From: Variovorax paradoxus
Lineage (GTDB): Bacteria > Pseudomonadota > Gammaproteobacteria > Burkholderiales > Burkholderiaceae_C
Length of the DNA stretch: 64,000 nucleotides
Assembly: GCF_018614955.1 (NCBI RefSeq)
Contig: NZ_JAGGNV010000035.1
Location: 1-64,000, forward strand
Reading direction: 5' to 3'
The notes beneath the pieces were generated by a model. The model worked only from the letters and a program-made list of their open reading frames with translations. It searched no databases and was not told where the DNA came from. Shown in pieces: positions 23,470 to 31,588 of this stretch (position 1 is the first letter of the stretch; the number at the start of each line of letters is the position of its first letter). The translations under genes were made by a program, and so were the position numbers.

Positions 23470-25712
23470 CGGCGCAACCCGGATTGCCCTTCGGGGCGCC
23501 GGTGGCGCGCGTCGACGCGCGGGCCAAGGTGACGGGTGCAGCCCGCTATGCCGCCGAGCATCCGGCCGAGGGCCTGCTCTACGGCGTGGTGGTGCCGAGC
23601 CCCATTGCGCGCGGCCGCATCCGTTCCATCGACAGCCGCGCGGCGCGCGCCGTGCCCGGCGTGGTGGAGGTTCTGACCCACGAGAACCGGCCGCCCATGG
23701 CCCGCTTCGATCTGCTGCACAAGGACATGGATGCGCCCGGCGGCTCGCCGTTCCGGCCGCTGCACGATGCGCAGATCCATTCCGATGCGCAGCCGGTGGC
23801 GCTGGTCGTGGCGGTGAGCTTCGAGGCCGCGCGCCATGCGGCCCGGCTGGTCGAGGTGCACTGCGCCGCCGAGCGGCCGCGCAGCGACATGCAGCGGCTG
23901 GCGATCGAGGCGCGCAAGCCGAGCCGGCTCAAGTTCGGCTACCAGGTCGCTCCCAAGGTGCGCGGCGAACCGGAGGACGCCTGGGACGAAGCGCCCGTCA
24001 AGATCGAGGCCCGCTACCGCTCGCCCGCCGAGTTCCACAACCCGATCGAAATGCATGCCAGCACGGCGATCTGGGAAGGCGAGGGACAGCTCACGATCTA
24101 TGACAAGACGCAGGGCGCGCAGAACAGCCGCGCCTACCTGGCGCGCGTGCTGAAGCTGCGCAAGCGCGATGTGCGCGTGCTGTGCCCCTTCGTCGGCGGG
24201 GCCTTCGGGTCGGGGCTGCGGCCCGGCTACCAGCTGGTGCTGGCCGCGATGGCGGCGCTGAAGCTCCGGCGCGCGGTGCGCGTGGTGCTCACGCGCCAGC
24301 AGATGTTCAGCTTCGGCCATCGGCCCGAGACCCTGCAGACGCTGAAGCTGGCCTGCGATACCGAAGGGCGGCTGCGCTCCGTGGTGCACGAGGCGGTGTC
24401 GGAGACTTCGCGCAAGGAAGACTATGTCGAGAACATCGTCACCTGGACCAGCATGCTCTACAACACGCCGAACCTGCGGCTGGCCCATCGAGTGGTCGAG
24501 CTCGACCGCTTCACGCCGACCGACATGCGCGCGCCCGGCGCGGCCCAGGGGGTCTATGCGCTCGAAAGCGCGATGGACGAATTGGCGCAGGCCGTGGGCC
24601 TGGACCCGCTGGTCCTGCGCCTGCGCAACTACACCGAGACCGAGCCCGGAAGCGGCAAGCCCTTCTCGAGCAAGGCCCTGCGCGAATGCTATGCGCGCGG
24701 CGCGGAGCGCTTCGGCTGGTCGAGGCGCGAGCCCGAGCCGCGCTCGATGCGCGACGGCCGCACGCTGATCGGCTGGGGCATGGCCACCGGCGTGTGGGAG
24801 GCGACGCAGATTCACGGCGCCGCACGCGCCGTGCTGCGGGTCGACGGCACGCTGGAAGTCGGCAGCGCCACCACCGACATCGGCACGGGCACCGGCACCG
24901 TCATGTCGCAGATCGCCGCGGCGACCCTGGGCCTGCCGCTTGCCAAGGTGGACTTCAAGCTCGGTGATTCGCGCCTGCCGATGGCGCCGGTGCAGGGCGG
25001 CTCCTTCACCGTGGCCACCATCGGCACGGCGGTGCAGGCCGCCTGCCTCAAGATCGCGGCCAAGCTGCTCCTGATGGCGCGTGCGCAAGGCGATACGCCG
25101 CTGCGCCAGCCGCGATTGAAGGATGTCGAATTCGTCAACGGCCTGGTGCGGCTGCGCGCGGATCCCTCGCGCTCCATCAGCCTGCGCGAGCTGATGCAGC
25201 GCGCCGGCGCGGCGCAGATCGAGGGCAAGAGCCTCGCGCTGCCCAAGCTCATGAAGCAGCGCAAGTACGCGCGCGCCACGCATTCGGCGGTGTTCGCCGA
25301 GGTGCGCGTGGACGAAGACTTGGGGCTAGTGCACGTCACGCGCGTCGTCAGCGCGGTCGCGGCCGGGCGCATCGTCAATCCGAGAACGGCCACCAGCCAG
25401 ATCGAGGGCGGCGTGGTCTGGGGCATCGGCATGGCGCTGCACGAGGAGGGCCTCATCGACCACCGCCTGGGCCGCGTGATGAACCGCAACCTGGCCGAAT
25501 ACCACCTGGCCGCCAATGCCGATGTCGGGGAGATCGAGGTGATCTTCGTCGACGAGCGCGACGAGGTCGTCAATCCGCTCGGCGTCAAAGGGGTAGGGGA
25601 GATCGGCATCGTGGGCGTGGCGGCCGCCGTGGGCAACGCGATCTTCCATGCGACGGGCCGCCGCGTGCACAGCCTGCCGATCACGCTCGACAAGGTGCTG
25701 GGCCTGGATTGA
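23466..25712 (+). CDS. Molybdenum hydroxylase, molybdopterin-binding subunit
   Basis: 748 residues, GTG start overlapping the FAD-subunit stop. It has the xanthine-oxidase-family large subunit layout: T-G-A-A-R-Y-A at about 20-26, G-G-A-F-G-S-G near 241-247, and the catalytic Glu712 in G-V-G-E. It is closest in plan to PaoC/YagR aldehyde oxidoreductases. Substrate unknown; an aldehyde or N-heterocycle is likely. No PaoD/XdhC-type maturation gene lies beside it. Confidence 0.9.
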   Translation: MTAQPGLPFGAPVARVDARAKVTGAARYAAEHPAEGLLYGVVVPSPIARGRIRSIDSRAARAVPGVVEVLTHENRPPMARFDLLHKDMDAPGGSPFRPLHDAQIHSDAQPVALVVAVSFEAARHAARLVEVHCAAERPRSDMQRLAIEARKPSRLKFGYQVAPKVRGEPEDAWDEAPVKIEARYRSPAEFHNPIEMHASTAIWEGEGQLTIYDKTQGAQNSRAYLARVLKLRKRDVRVLCPFVGGAFGSGLRPGYQLVLAAMAALKLRRAVRVVLTRQQMFSFGHRPETLQTLKLACDTEGRLRSVVHEAVSETSRKEDYVENIVTWTSMLYNTPNLRLAHRVVELDRFTPTDMRAPGAAQGVYALESAMDELAQAVGLDPLVLRLRNYTETEPGSGKPFSSKALRECYARGAERFGWSRREPEPRSMRDGRTLIGWGMATGVWEATQIHGAARAVLRVDGTLEVGSATTDIGTGTGTVMSQIAAATLGLPLAKVDFKLGDSRLPMAPVQGGSFTVATIGTAVQAACLKIAAKLLLMARAQGDTPLRQPRLKDVEFVNGLVRLRADPSRSISLRELMQRAGAAQIEGKSLALPKLMKQRKYARATHSAVFAEVRVDEDLGLVHVTRVVSAVAAGRIVNPRTATSQIEGGVVWGIGMALHEEGLIDHRLGRVMNRNLAEYHLAANADVGEIEVIFVDERDEVVNPLGVKGVGEIGIVGVAAAVGNAIFHATGRRVHSLPITLDKVLGLD

Positions 25713-25755
25713 CGGTGTCGGGGGTGCGTTGGCGTCGATCTTGCAGAATGCGGCG

Positions 25756-27447
25756 ATGCCCCACAGCGTCTCATTGATCAACACCGTTGCGGCCGGTCTC
25801 GGCCTGGCGCTCGTACTAGGCTTCCTGGCGGCGCGGCTTCGGCTGCCGGCGCTGGTGGGCTACCTGCTCGCGGGCGTGATCCTCGGCCCCTTCACGCCGG
25901 GCTTCGTGGCGGATGCGGAGATCGCCGCGCAGCTGGCCGAGATCGGCGTGATGCTGCTGATGTTCGGCGTCGGCCTGCATTTTTCGCTCGACGATCTGCT
26001 TGCGGTGCGCAAGATCGCATTGCCCGGCGCGATCGTGCAGATGGTCGTGGCCACGCTGCTCGGCGGCGCATTGGCCGCGTGGTGGGGCTGGAGCCTGGGT
26101 GGCGCACTGGTGTTCGGGCTCGCGCTGTCGGTGGCGAGCACGGTGGTGCTGCTGCGCGCGCTCGAAAGTCTGGGCATCCTCGATTCCTTCACCGGCCGCA
26201 TCGCGGTCGGCTGGCTGGTGGTGGAAGACCTGGCGATGGTGCTGGTTCTCGTGCTGCTGCCGCCGCTGGCGGGCGTGATGGGCGGCACGGCGGCGCACGC
26301 CGACGCGGCGCCGGTCTGGCAGACGCTGGGCCTTACGCTGCTGCAGGTGGGCGGCTTCGTGCTCCTGATGCTGGTGGTGGGCCGGCGCGTGTTCCCGTGG
26401 ATCCTGTGGCAGATCACGCGCACCGGCTCGCGCGAACTCTTCACGCTGTGCGTGGTGGCGGCCGCGGTCAGCATCGCTTTCGCATCGGCGGCGCTGTTCG
26501 GCGTGTCCTTCGCGCTTGGCGCCTTCTTTGCCGGCATGGTGATGCGCGAGTCCGAGTTCAGCCATCGGGCGGCCCAGGAATCGCTGCCGCTGCGCGACGC
26601 CTTCGCCGTGCTGTTCTTCGTCTCGGTCGGCATGCTGTTCAATCCGGCGGTGCTGATCGAACGTCCGCTGCAGGTGCTGGCCGTGGTGGGGGTGATCGTG
26701 CTGGGCAAGTCCGTGGCGGCCTGCGTCCTGGTGCTGCTGTTCCGTTATCCGCTGAGCACGGCGCTCACGGTGAGCGCGAGCCTGGCGCAGATCGGCGAGT
26801 TCTCGTTCATCCTGGCCGCGCTGGGCGTCTCGCTCGGACTGCTGCCGGCCGAGGGCCAGAGTCTGCTGCTGGCGGGCGCGCTGATTTCCATCGCCACCAA
26901 CCCGCTGTGGTTCAGCCTGATCGGGCCGCTGCAGAGATGGCTGCATGCGCGTTCCTCCTTCGCGCGCAGCCTGGCGCTGCGCGACGACCCGCTGGCCGAG
27001 CTGCCCGTGAGCACCGAGGCGAAGTACCTGTCGCGGCAGGTGGTGCTGGTCGGCTACGGCCGGGTGGGGCGGCGCATCGCCGCCGAGCTGGCGGCCCACG
27101 ACCTTCCCTTCGTGGTAGCGGAGCAGAACCGCGAGCTGGTGGAGAAGCTGCGCGCCGAGGGAATGGCGGCCGTCTGGGGCGATGCGGCCGACCCCGCGGT
27201 GCTGATCCAGGCGCATGTGGCGCGGGCCAGCGTGCTCGTGGTCGCCGTCGCCGATGCGATGAACGTGCGGCAGATGATCGAGACCGCACGCACGCTCAAT
27301 CCCGCGATCCAGACCGTGATCCGCAGCCACAACGAGGACGAGGCGCGCCTGCTCGCTCAGGAAGTGGAAACCACCGTGTTCCTGGGCGAGCACGAGCTTG
27401 CGCAATCGATGGCGCGCGCCGTGCTCAGCCGCGCCGCGCCGGCCTGA
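25756..27447 (+). CDS. Kef/YbaL-type monovalent cation:proton antiporter
   Basis: 563 residues. About 12 transmembrane helices of the CPA2 Na+/H+ exchanger domain (1-395) are followed by a TrkA-N nucleotide-binding domain beginning near residue 425 (G-Y-G-R-V-G-R-R, 433-440). The layout fits KefB/YbaL potassium efflux or RosB-like proteins. It starts 43 bases after the molybdenum operon and may be read with it, though no functional link is clear. Confidence 0.9.
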   Translation: MPHSVSLINTVAAGLGLALVLGFLAARLRLPALVGYLLAGVILGPFTPGFVADAEIAAQLAEIGVMLLMFGVGLHFSLDDLLAVRKIALPGAIVQMVVATLLGGALAAWWGWSLGGALVFGLALSVASTVVLLRALESLGILDSFTGRIAVGWLVVEDLAMVLVLVLLPPLAGVMGGTAAHADAAPVWQTLGLTLLQVGGFVLLMLVVGRRVFPWILWQITRTGSRELFTLCVVAAAVSIAFASAALFGVSFALGAFFAGMVMRESEFSHRAAQESLPLRDAFAVLFFVSVGMLFNPAVLIERPLQVLAVVGVIVLGKSVAACVLVLLFRYPLSTALTVSASLAQIGEFSFILAALGVSLGLLPAEGQSLLLAGALISIATNPLWFSLIGPLQRWLHARSSFARSLALRDDPLAELPVSTEAKYLSRQVVLVGYGRVGRRIAAELAAHDLPFVVAEQNRELVEKLRAEGMAAVWGDAADPAVLIQAHVARASVLVVAVADAMNVRQMIETARTLNPAIQTVIRSHNEDEARLLAQEVETTVFLGEHELAQSMARAVLSRAAPA

Positions 27448-27454
27448 GGGCCCC

Positions 27455-27859
27455 TCAGAGATCCTCGATCACCAGCCTGCAGTAGCGCTCGGCGATCGAA
27501 TAGGGCACCGTGCGCACCACCTCCATCAAGCGCTCGGCCGCGGCCCTGTTCTCGGTCTTGACCAGCAGACCCGTGTGGCCGTCGCGCGCGAGCTTGGTGT
27601 AGGCACGCACCGTGGCGCCGTCGGTGCCGGCCGAGGGCAGCGGATTGTCCGCATCCCTGACCGTGGGCGAGATCTGGGCCAGCAGGGTCTTGGGAGGGAT
27701 CAGGTAGACCTCGTCGCCGCTGAAGCCGTTGTCGATCAGCTGGTGCCCGACCCGGCTGGCGTCCTCGGCATTGGGAAACATCACCATGGAATGGCCGGTG
27801 GGATAGAAGGCCCCTCCGAAGGCGGCGACCATGTGGGGGTCGAGGGTGAAATGCTTCAT
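27455..27859 (-). CDS. Conserved protein of unknown function
   Basis: 134 residues, soluble, no signal peptide. It contains G-H-S-M-V-M-F-P-N-A-E-D-A and R-A-A-A-E-R-L-M-E-V-V, suggesting a small alpha/beta fold that binds or senses something, but no family is recognised. The ribosome-binding site AAGGAGGAGA before the ATG is very strong, so it should be well expressed. Its stop and the Kef gene stop lie in one small palindrome. Confidence 0.7.
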   Translation of the reverse strand: MKHFTLDPHMVAAFGGAFYPTGHSMVMFPNAEDASRVGHQLIDNGFSGDEVYLIPPKTLLAQISPTVRDADNPLPSAGTDGATVRAYTKLARDGHTGLLVKTENRAAAERLMEVVRTVPYSIAERYCRLVIEDL

Positions 27860-28103
27860 ATCTCCTCCTTGTCACGGCGGTGTTGTTGAAGGTGCATTCA
27901 GCTTATGCATGGCGGCACCCGGGCGCTGTAGGAAAAGCTTGGCAGGTGCAAATTACCCACATTCAGGCTATTGGGGGTATTCAAGACTTGCCAATCCAAT
28001 TACTGTTCGTCACATTTGAGACGAAACGTGATATTTTGGCTAGGAGTTGTAACGCGCGTTGAATAGGATCGACGAGTTCACTCGATGACCCTTGCCTAAA
28101 CTC

Positions 28104-28322
28104 ATGTCGCAATTGCGAAATATCGCGCTCACCGTACACGAACTCGAAGAGGGCGAGTTCTATTGGGTATTGATGGAGGGCACCGACTACGCCATGGAAG
28201 ATGCCCTTCCATACCTGCCCCTCGAGGCTGCGAGCGATCCGCAAACGACCTATGCCAATGCATTGGTGGCAGGGATCGCGGCGATAAGGAAATTGTTCGG
28301 CAAGGATGGGCCGCGCGCCTGA
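28104..28322 (+). CDS. Small conserved protein of unknown function
   Basis: 72 residues with an acidic, aromatic start (H-E-L-E-E-G-E-F-Y-W-V-L) and an Ala-rich C-terminal helix. No membrane segment or motif is recognised. A TTG 12 bases upstream is an alternative start. The 244 bases before it (27860-28103) are AT-richer than the surroundings and probably hold divergent promoters for this gene and the one at 27455. Confidence 0.55.
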   Translation: MSQLRNIALTVHELEEGEFYWVLMEGTDYAMEDALPYLPLEAASDPQTTYANALVAGIAAIRKLFGKDGPRA

Positions 28323-28350
28323 GGCGACGCAGCCAGACGCGGGGAAAAGC

Positions 28351-28923
28351 ATGCGGAAATTCGGAGCGGCGGTTGCCGCCGTCACTGTCGGTCTGGTGGT
28401 CGTCGGCTGGTTCAACCGTCCTGCGACCTCGACCGAATGGGCGGCATGGATCCAGACCCTGGGCGTGCTGGCAGCGATCCTGTGGGCGCTGCGGCTGCAA
28501 GCCCTCGCCTCGAAGCAGAGCCTGCGGCAGGCCGGGCAGGTGGCGGCAATCTTCGCGACCAATATGCACTGGGTCTTCAGGGAGCTGAACGACGCCTGCG
28601 GCAAGCGCAGCTGGCCCGACTACACGGTGCATCGCCGCATCCTCGACGAAATCCTGGCGCAGGGCCGCGAAGTGACGCTGCAATTGCTCGATGGGCGCTC
28701 GCTGGCCATGGTGAGCAGCTTGCGCGCGATCGCGGTGGAGGCGCTCGAGATGACCGCGCCGCACACCGAGAGCGGCAACTGGTCTCACCTGCAGCTCTAT
28801 TTCGACAAGCGCCTGCCCAGCATCGCGGCCTGGCTGTCGGCAACCGGTCATCCGCCCGAGAGCAGCGGGCCGACCGACTATGTGGGGCTTCGCACCTCCT
28901 TCGGGCAGCTCGGAGGCCGCTGA
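28351..28923 (+). CDS. Membrane-anchored protein of unknown function
   Basis: 190 residues. One hydrophobic segment at about 5-21 and a second around 31-46 (W-I-Q-T-L-G-V-L-A-A-I-L-W-A-L) anchor the N-terminus; the rest is soluble and helical. It follows the 72-residue gene after 28 bases and may be co-transcribed. No family recognised. Confidence 0.55.
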   Translation: MRKFGAAVAAVTVGLVVVGWFNRPATSTEWAAWIQTLGVLAAILWALRLQALASKQSLRQAGQVAAIFATNMHWVFRELNDACGKRSWPDYTVHRRILDEILAQGREVTLQLLDGRSLAMVSSLRAIAVEALEMTAPHTESGNWSHLQLYFDKRLPSIAAWLSATGHPPESSGPTDYVGLRTSFGQLGGR

Positions 28924-28945
28924 AGAAGAAAGAAGTGCCGTCCGT

Positions 28946-29203
28946 TCAGGACGTCACGTGCTCGCTCATCGAAGGCCACCACCGGCGCCACCACGGGCGC
29001 TTCGGTTCGGGCGCCGCGGCGGCGTTGGCCATCAGCTCGGCTGCCGTCGAAGCGCGCACGCGTTCGCGCAAAGCGGTCTCATAGGCGTGGGCGGGCGCTC
29101 GAGCGTTGCGATCTCCACGCAATGCCAGGCGCCGCCAGGCATGGGCGTGTTCAGCGAGCTCCGCATCGCTCAGGTCGTCGGGGTGGGGCAATTGCTGCGT
29201 CAT
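28946..29203 (-). CDS. Small conserved protein of unknown function
   Basis: 85 residues, highly charged and helical: P-H-P-D-D-L-S-D-A-E-L-A-E-H-A near the start and P-W-W-R-R-W-W-P near the end, a Trp/Arg patch that may touch membrane or nucleic acid. No domain recognised. It is convergent with the gene at 28351. Confidence 0.6.
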   Translation of the reverse strand: MTQQLPHPDDLSDAELAEHAHAWRRLALRGDRNARAPAHAYETALRERVRASTAAELMANAAAAPEPKRPWWRRWWPSMSEHVTS

Positions 29204-29282
29204 GCTGACGAGATTGTGCCGCGCTCCCGGACGCCCGGCATTCTTTCAGCGACGTCCAGTGGTCTCCGGCCAACGCCGCATG

Positions 29283-29305
29283 AAAAAACCGGGCTCATGG
29301 CCCGG
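29283..29305 (-). terminator. Rho-independent terminator after the DUF4148-type gene
   Basis: On the minus strand CCGGGCC-ATGA-GCCCGG is followed by six T. It lies 24 bases past the stop at 29329. Confidence 0.8.
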
Positions 29306-29328
29306 TCTGTCGTCTCGAGCGCAGCGGG

Positions 29329-29709
29329 TTACAGCGCGAGCTGGTCGATGCCGCGCGCCGCGGCGCGGGCTTCGGCGCGCACCGTGGCGCGGTCGACGGT
29401 GCTCGCGAGCACCGTCGCTGCGCCTTGCGCATAACCCTCTGCGTACGGGTTGGCGCTGTGGGCGGCAGCGACGGCTTCGGCACGCACGCCGGCGCGGTCG
29501 GTGGAGGCGGTCAGCGACGGAGCGACGCGCGACGAAACGCCTTCGGCATACGGGTTCTCGCTGCGTGCGGCAGCAACGGCTTCCGCCCTCACGTCGGCAC
29601 GGCTGTTGGCCGACACCAGCGAGTGCACGCCGTCATAGGTTTCGGCTTGGGCGCCGGCAGCGGCGAGAAGCGAGAGAGCGGCGGCAGCAATGATCTTCGA
29701 GGTCTTCAT
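29329..29709 (-). CDS. Secreted alanine-rich repeat protein (DUF4148-like)
   Basis: 126 residues. Sec signal peptide 1-23 (K-T-S-K, hydrophobic run, A-G-A-Q-A), then two and a half tandem units of about 33 residues, each with R-A-x-V-R-A-E-A-x-A-A-A and N-P-Y-A-E-G. Small periplasmic proteins of this plan are frequent in Burkholderiales and have no known role. AAGGAAAT precedes the ATG. A possible leader ORF of 31 codons (29711-29806) ends one base before this start. Confidence 0.7.
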   Translation of the reverse strand: MKTSKIIAAAALSLLAAAGAQAETYDGVHSLVSANSRADVRAEAVAAARSENPYAEGVSSRVAPSLTASTDRAGVRAEAVAAAHSANPYAEGYAQGAATVLASTVDRATVRAEARAAARGIDQLAL

Positions 29710-29978
29710 TTCAATTTCCTTCAATGGCTTGGATGATGATTTCGAACCGGTCTTGGGTGGGGCGCCGTCCCTTCGGGGCGGCCACCTCGCTCGGTGCCCT
29801 GTTCATCCAGAACAGTGAATGGCTGCTCTGTGGGATGAAGTTTGCGCCCGAAATCTAGGTAGAAACCCTGCAAAACGGAATTGCGGTGTTTTCGTTCCGG
29901 CAACAATCCGGGCACGGCACCCGGTCCGGATCGGGCAATTGGACCCAGAGAAGGCTGCGCGGAAGGACGAAGGAGGCC

Positions 29979-30182
29979 TCAGCGCTTGTCGGGTGACTGG
30001 CTCGTGGGGAGTTTGCGTCCGAGCAATCGGGTCAGCGCATCCAGCTCGCGGGCGAGCCGTCTCGCTTCTGCGCGCGCGCTTTCGTCACCCTGCTTCATAT
30101 GCAGCAGGTGTTGCTCGTAGGCGTCCGAGAGTTGCGTCCACCGCTCGAAGGATGTGTCGATGGGCGTCACCGAATCCTGCAT
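29979..30182 (-). CDS. Small charged protein of unknown function
   Basis: 67 residues, helical, with many Glu, Arg and Ala (A-R-A-E-A-R-R-L-A-R-E-L-D). I chose the ATG at 30182 because GGAGG lies five bases upstream; an ATG 12 bases further up is possible. The 269 bases downstream (29710-29978) contain only the promoter side of the DUF4148-type gene, a repeat-like GC hairpin near 29761-29783, and nothing else recognisable. Confidence 0.45.
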   Translation of the reverse strand: MQDSVTPIDTSFERWTQLSDAYEQHLLHMKQGDESARAEARRLARELDALTRLLGRKLPTSQSPDKR

Positions 30183-30455
30183 GGCTGCCTCCATTTCATG
30201 GCGCTCGGGCCATTTCGATGGTTATCTCCTGCTCCCCGAAAGACTACACAAAGCGCCGGACCCTTTCCATGGCAGGGGCGCGCCTTGCCCGCTGCATTCG
30301 GCACTACTTCATGCTTTTGCCGATTCGCGAACTCGTGAAATGGATCACGAAGAAAGTTAACCTGTAAGTACTACACGTAATTACAATTGGCTACATGGAC
30401 ATACGCTCCGAGACAAACCACGGTCGGTCTCCTCGCCGTGCCTGCCTGGCAGCAC

Positions 30456-30677
30456 ATGTCCTATAGCGTGCTCCAGCGCGTGGCCAAGGGCCCGCTGCCG
30501 ATGGTCTTCACTTCGGCGGAGGACATCGAGGCTCTGCGCATCCTGAAGGACGGCGGCTGGGTCAAAGTCTCGTTCTCGGCGCCGCCGGGACGGGCGGGGA
30601 CGGCCACCGTGACGGAACTGACCCCTCTGGGCCGTTTCGCGATGCAGTTCGTGCAACCCGACAAGGACAAGCCATGA
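30456..30677 (+). CDS. Small protein of unknown function
   Basis: 73 residues from the ATG at 30456; an in-frame GTG (30438) and TTG (30387) could extend it. It contains F-T-S-A-E-D-I-E-A-L-R-I-L-K-D-G-G-W-V-K-V, a compact alpha/beta pattern that resembles a small winged-helix end, without a firm match. Its stop overlaps the next start as ATGA, which supports it as a gene. The 273 bases before it hold no other clear gene. Confidence 0.5.
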   Translation: MSYSVLQRVAKGPLPMVFTSAEDIEALRILKDGGWVKVSFSAPPGRAGTATVTELTPLGRFAMQFVQPDKDKP

Positions 30678-31042
30678 GAGTCATTGTCTGCATACTGGCC
30701 AGCATCTCGGTCTTTGCCGCTTGCGTCGGCGGCTGGTGGTTCTATTGGCCGATCTGGCAGGTCCAATCACAGGTGAAAACCAAGCTGCCGGAAAGCCGTT
30801 TCGCCGTGTTCTCCGGCGTGACCTACAACAAGAATACGGGCACGGGCTGCGGCTACGTGCATGCCGACGATCGCAGCGGCCGCTTGTCCGGCCGGACGCA
30901 TTTCATCCTGCTGCCCGACGGCGACGTGAAGTTCGACCCCAAGGACCCGATTCGCGGGAACACGCTGGAGCAGCTCGAGAGCCTTCGCAAGCACGCCGAC
31001 TATCTGGCGCTGGTCTACGACCGTTGCGCGCCGCCGGCCTGA
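30674..31042 (+). CDS. Membrane-anchored periplasmic protein of unknown function
   Basis: 122 residues. An N-terminal signal or anchor (1-27, with W-W-F-Y-W-P) is followed by a small soluble domain containing S-G-V-T-Y-N-K-N-T-G-T-G-C-G-Y-V and a C-terminal Y-D-R-C; two cysteines may form a disulfide. Translationally coupled to the gene before it. No family recognised. Confidence 0.6.
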   Translation: MRVIVCILASISVFAACVGGWWFYWPIWQVQSQVKTKLPESRFAVFSGVTYNKNTGTGCGYVHADDRSGRLSGRTHFILLPDGDVKFDPKDPIRGNTLEQLESLRKHADYLALVYDRCAPPA

Positions 31043-31060
31043 GGTTTTGCGCTGCCCGCT

Positions 31061-31501
31061 TCAGGCGCCGCTTGCCGCGATCCTCGGTGCAGGCTTGGCC
31101 TGGTTGTCGACGCGCTTCGGCTCGACGAACTGGGACGCTTGGCGCAGCGCTTCGCGCAGCTGCTCGAGGCCGAAGGGCTTGCACAGCCAGACGGCGCGGT
31201 GCAGAGGGCCATCCGGCGCTTTGCTGCCGGTCGCAAAAATGATCGGCAGCTTGCAACGGGCCTGCAGCTTGCCGGCCAACTCCAAGCCGGACAAGGCCGG
31301 CAGGCCGATGTCGACCATCAGCACGTCGAAAGCACCTTCGAGGAAGCGGACGAGTGCGCCTTCGGCGCTGCTGACGCCGGTCGCCCAGTGGCCCAGCAGT
31401 TCCAGTGCTTCGAGCGCGGCGTCCAGCACATCGGGATCGTCTTCGACCACCAGCACCCGCAAGCTGCAAGCGTTCGACGGGCATGCTGTTGAGGGGGCCA
31501 T
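31061..31501 (-). CDS. Stand-alone response regulator receiver protein
   Basis: 146 residues, one receiver domain. Acid pocket E20, D21, D22; phosphorylated D64 (L-M-V-D-I-G-L-P); T91 and K108 (C-K-P-F-G) complete the switch. There is no DNA-binding or enzyme domain, and no histidine kinase in the window. GAAGAG precedes the ATG. It probably works in a phosphorelay or by protein contact; its partner is unknown. Confidence 0.85.
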   Translation of the reverse strand: MAPSTACPSNACSLRVLVVEDDPDVLDAALEALELLGHWATGVSSAEGALVRFLEGAFDVLMVDIGLPALSGLELAGKLQARCKLPIIFATGSKAPDGPLHRAVWLCKPFGLEQLREALRQASQFVEPKRVDNQAKPAPRIAASGA

Positions 31502-31588
31502 CTGCGATCTCTTCGGACGTGGGGATCGCGAGCATCGGCTTGCGCCGGCCGGTCGGCTGTAGGAACGAGCCGCGATCAATTGCCCGCT

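Noticed and set aside
29721-29915. A 64-codon minus-strand ORF upstream of the DUF4148-type gene
   Set aside because: No ribosome-binding site and no conserved look; it covers the likely promoter region.
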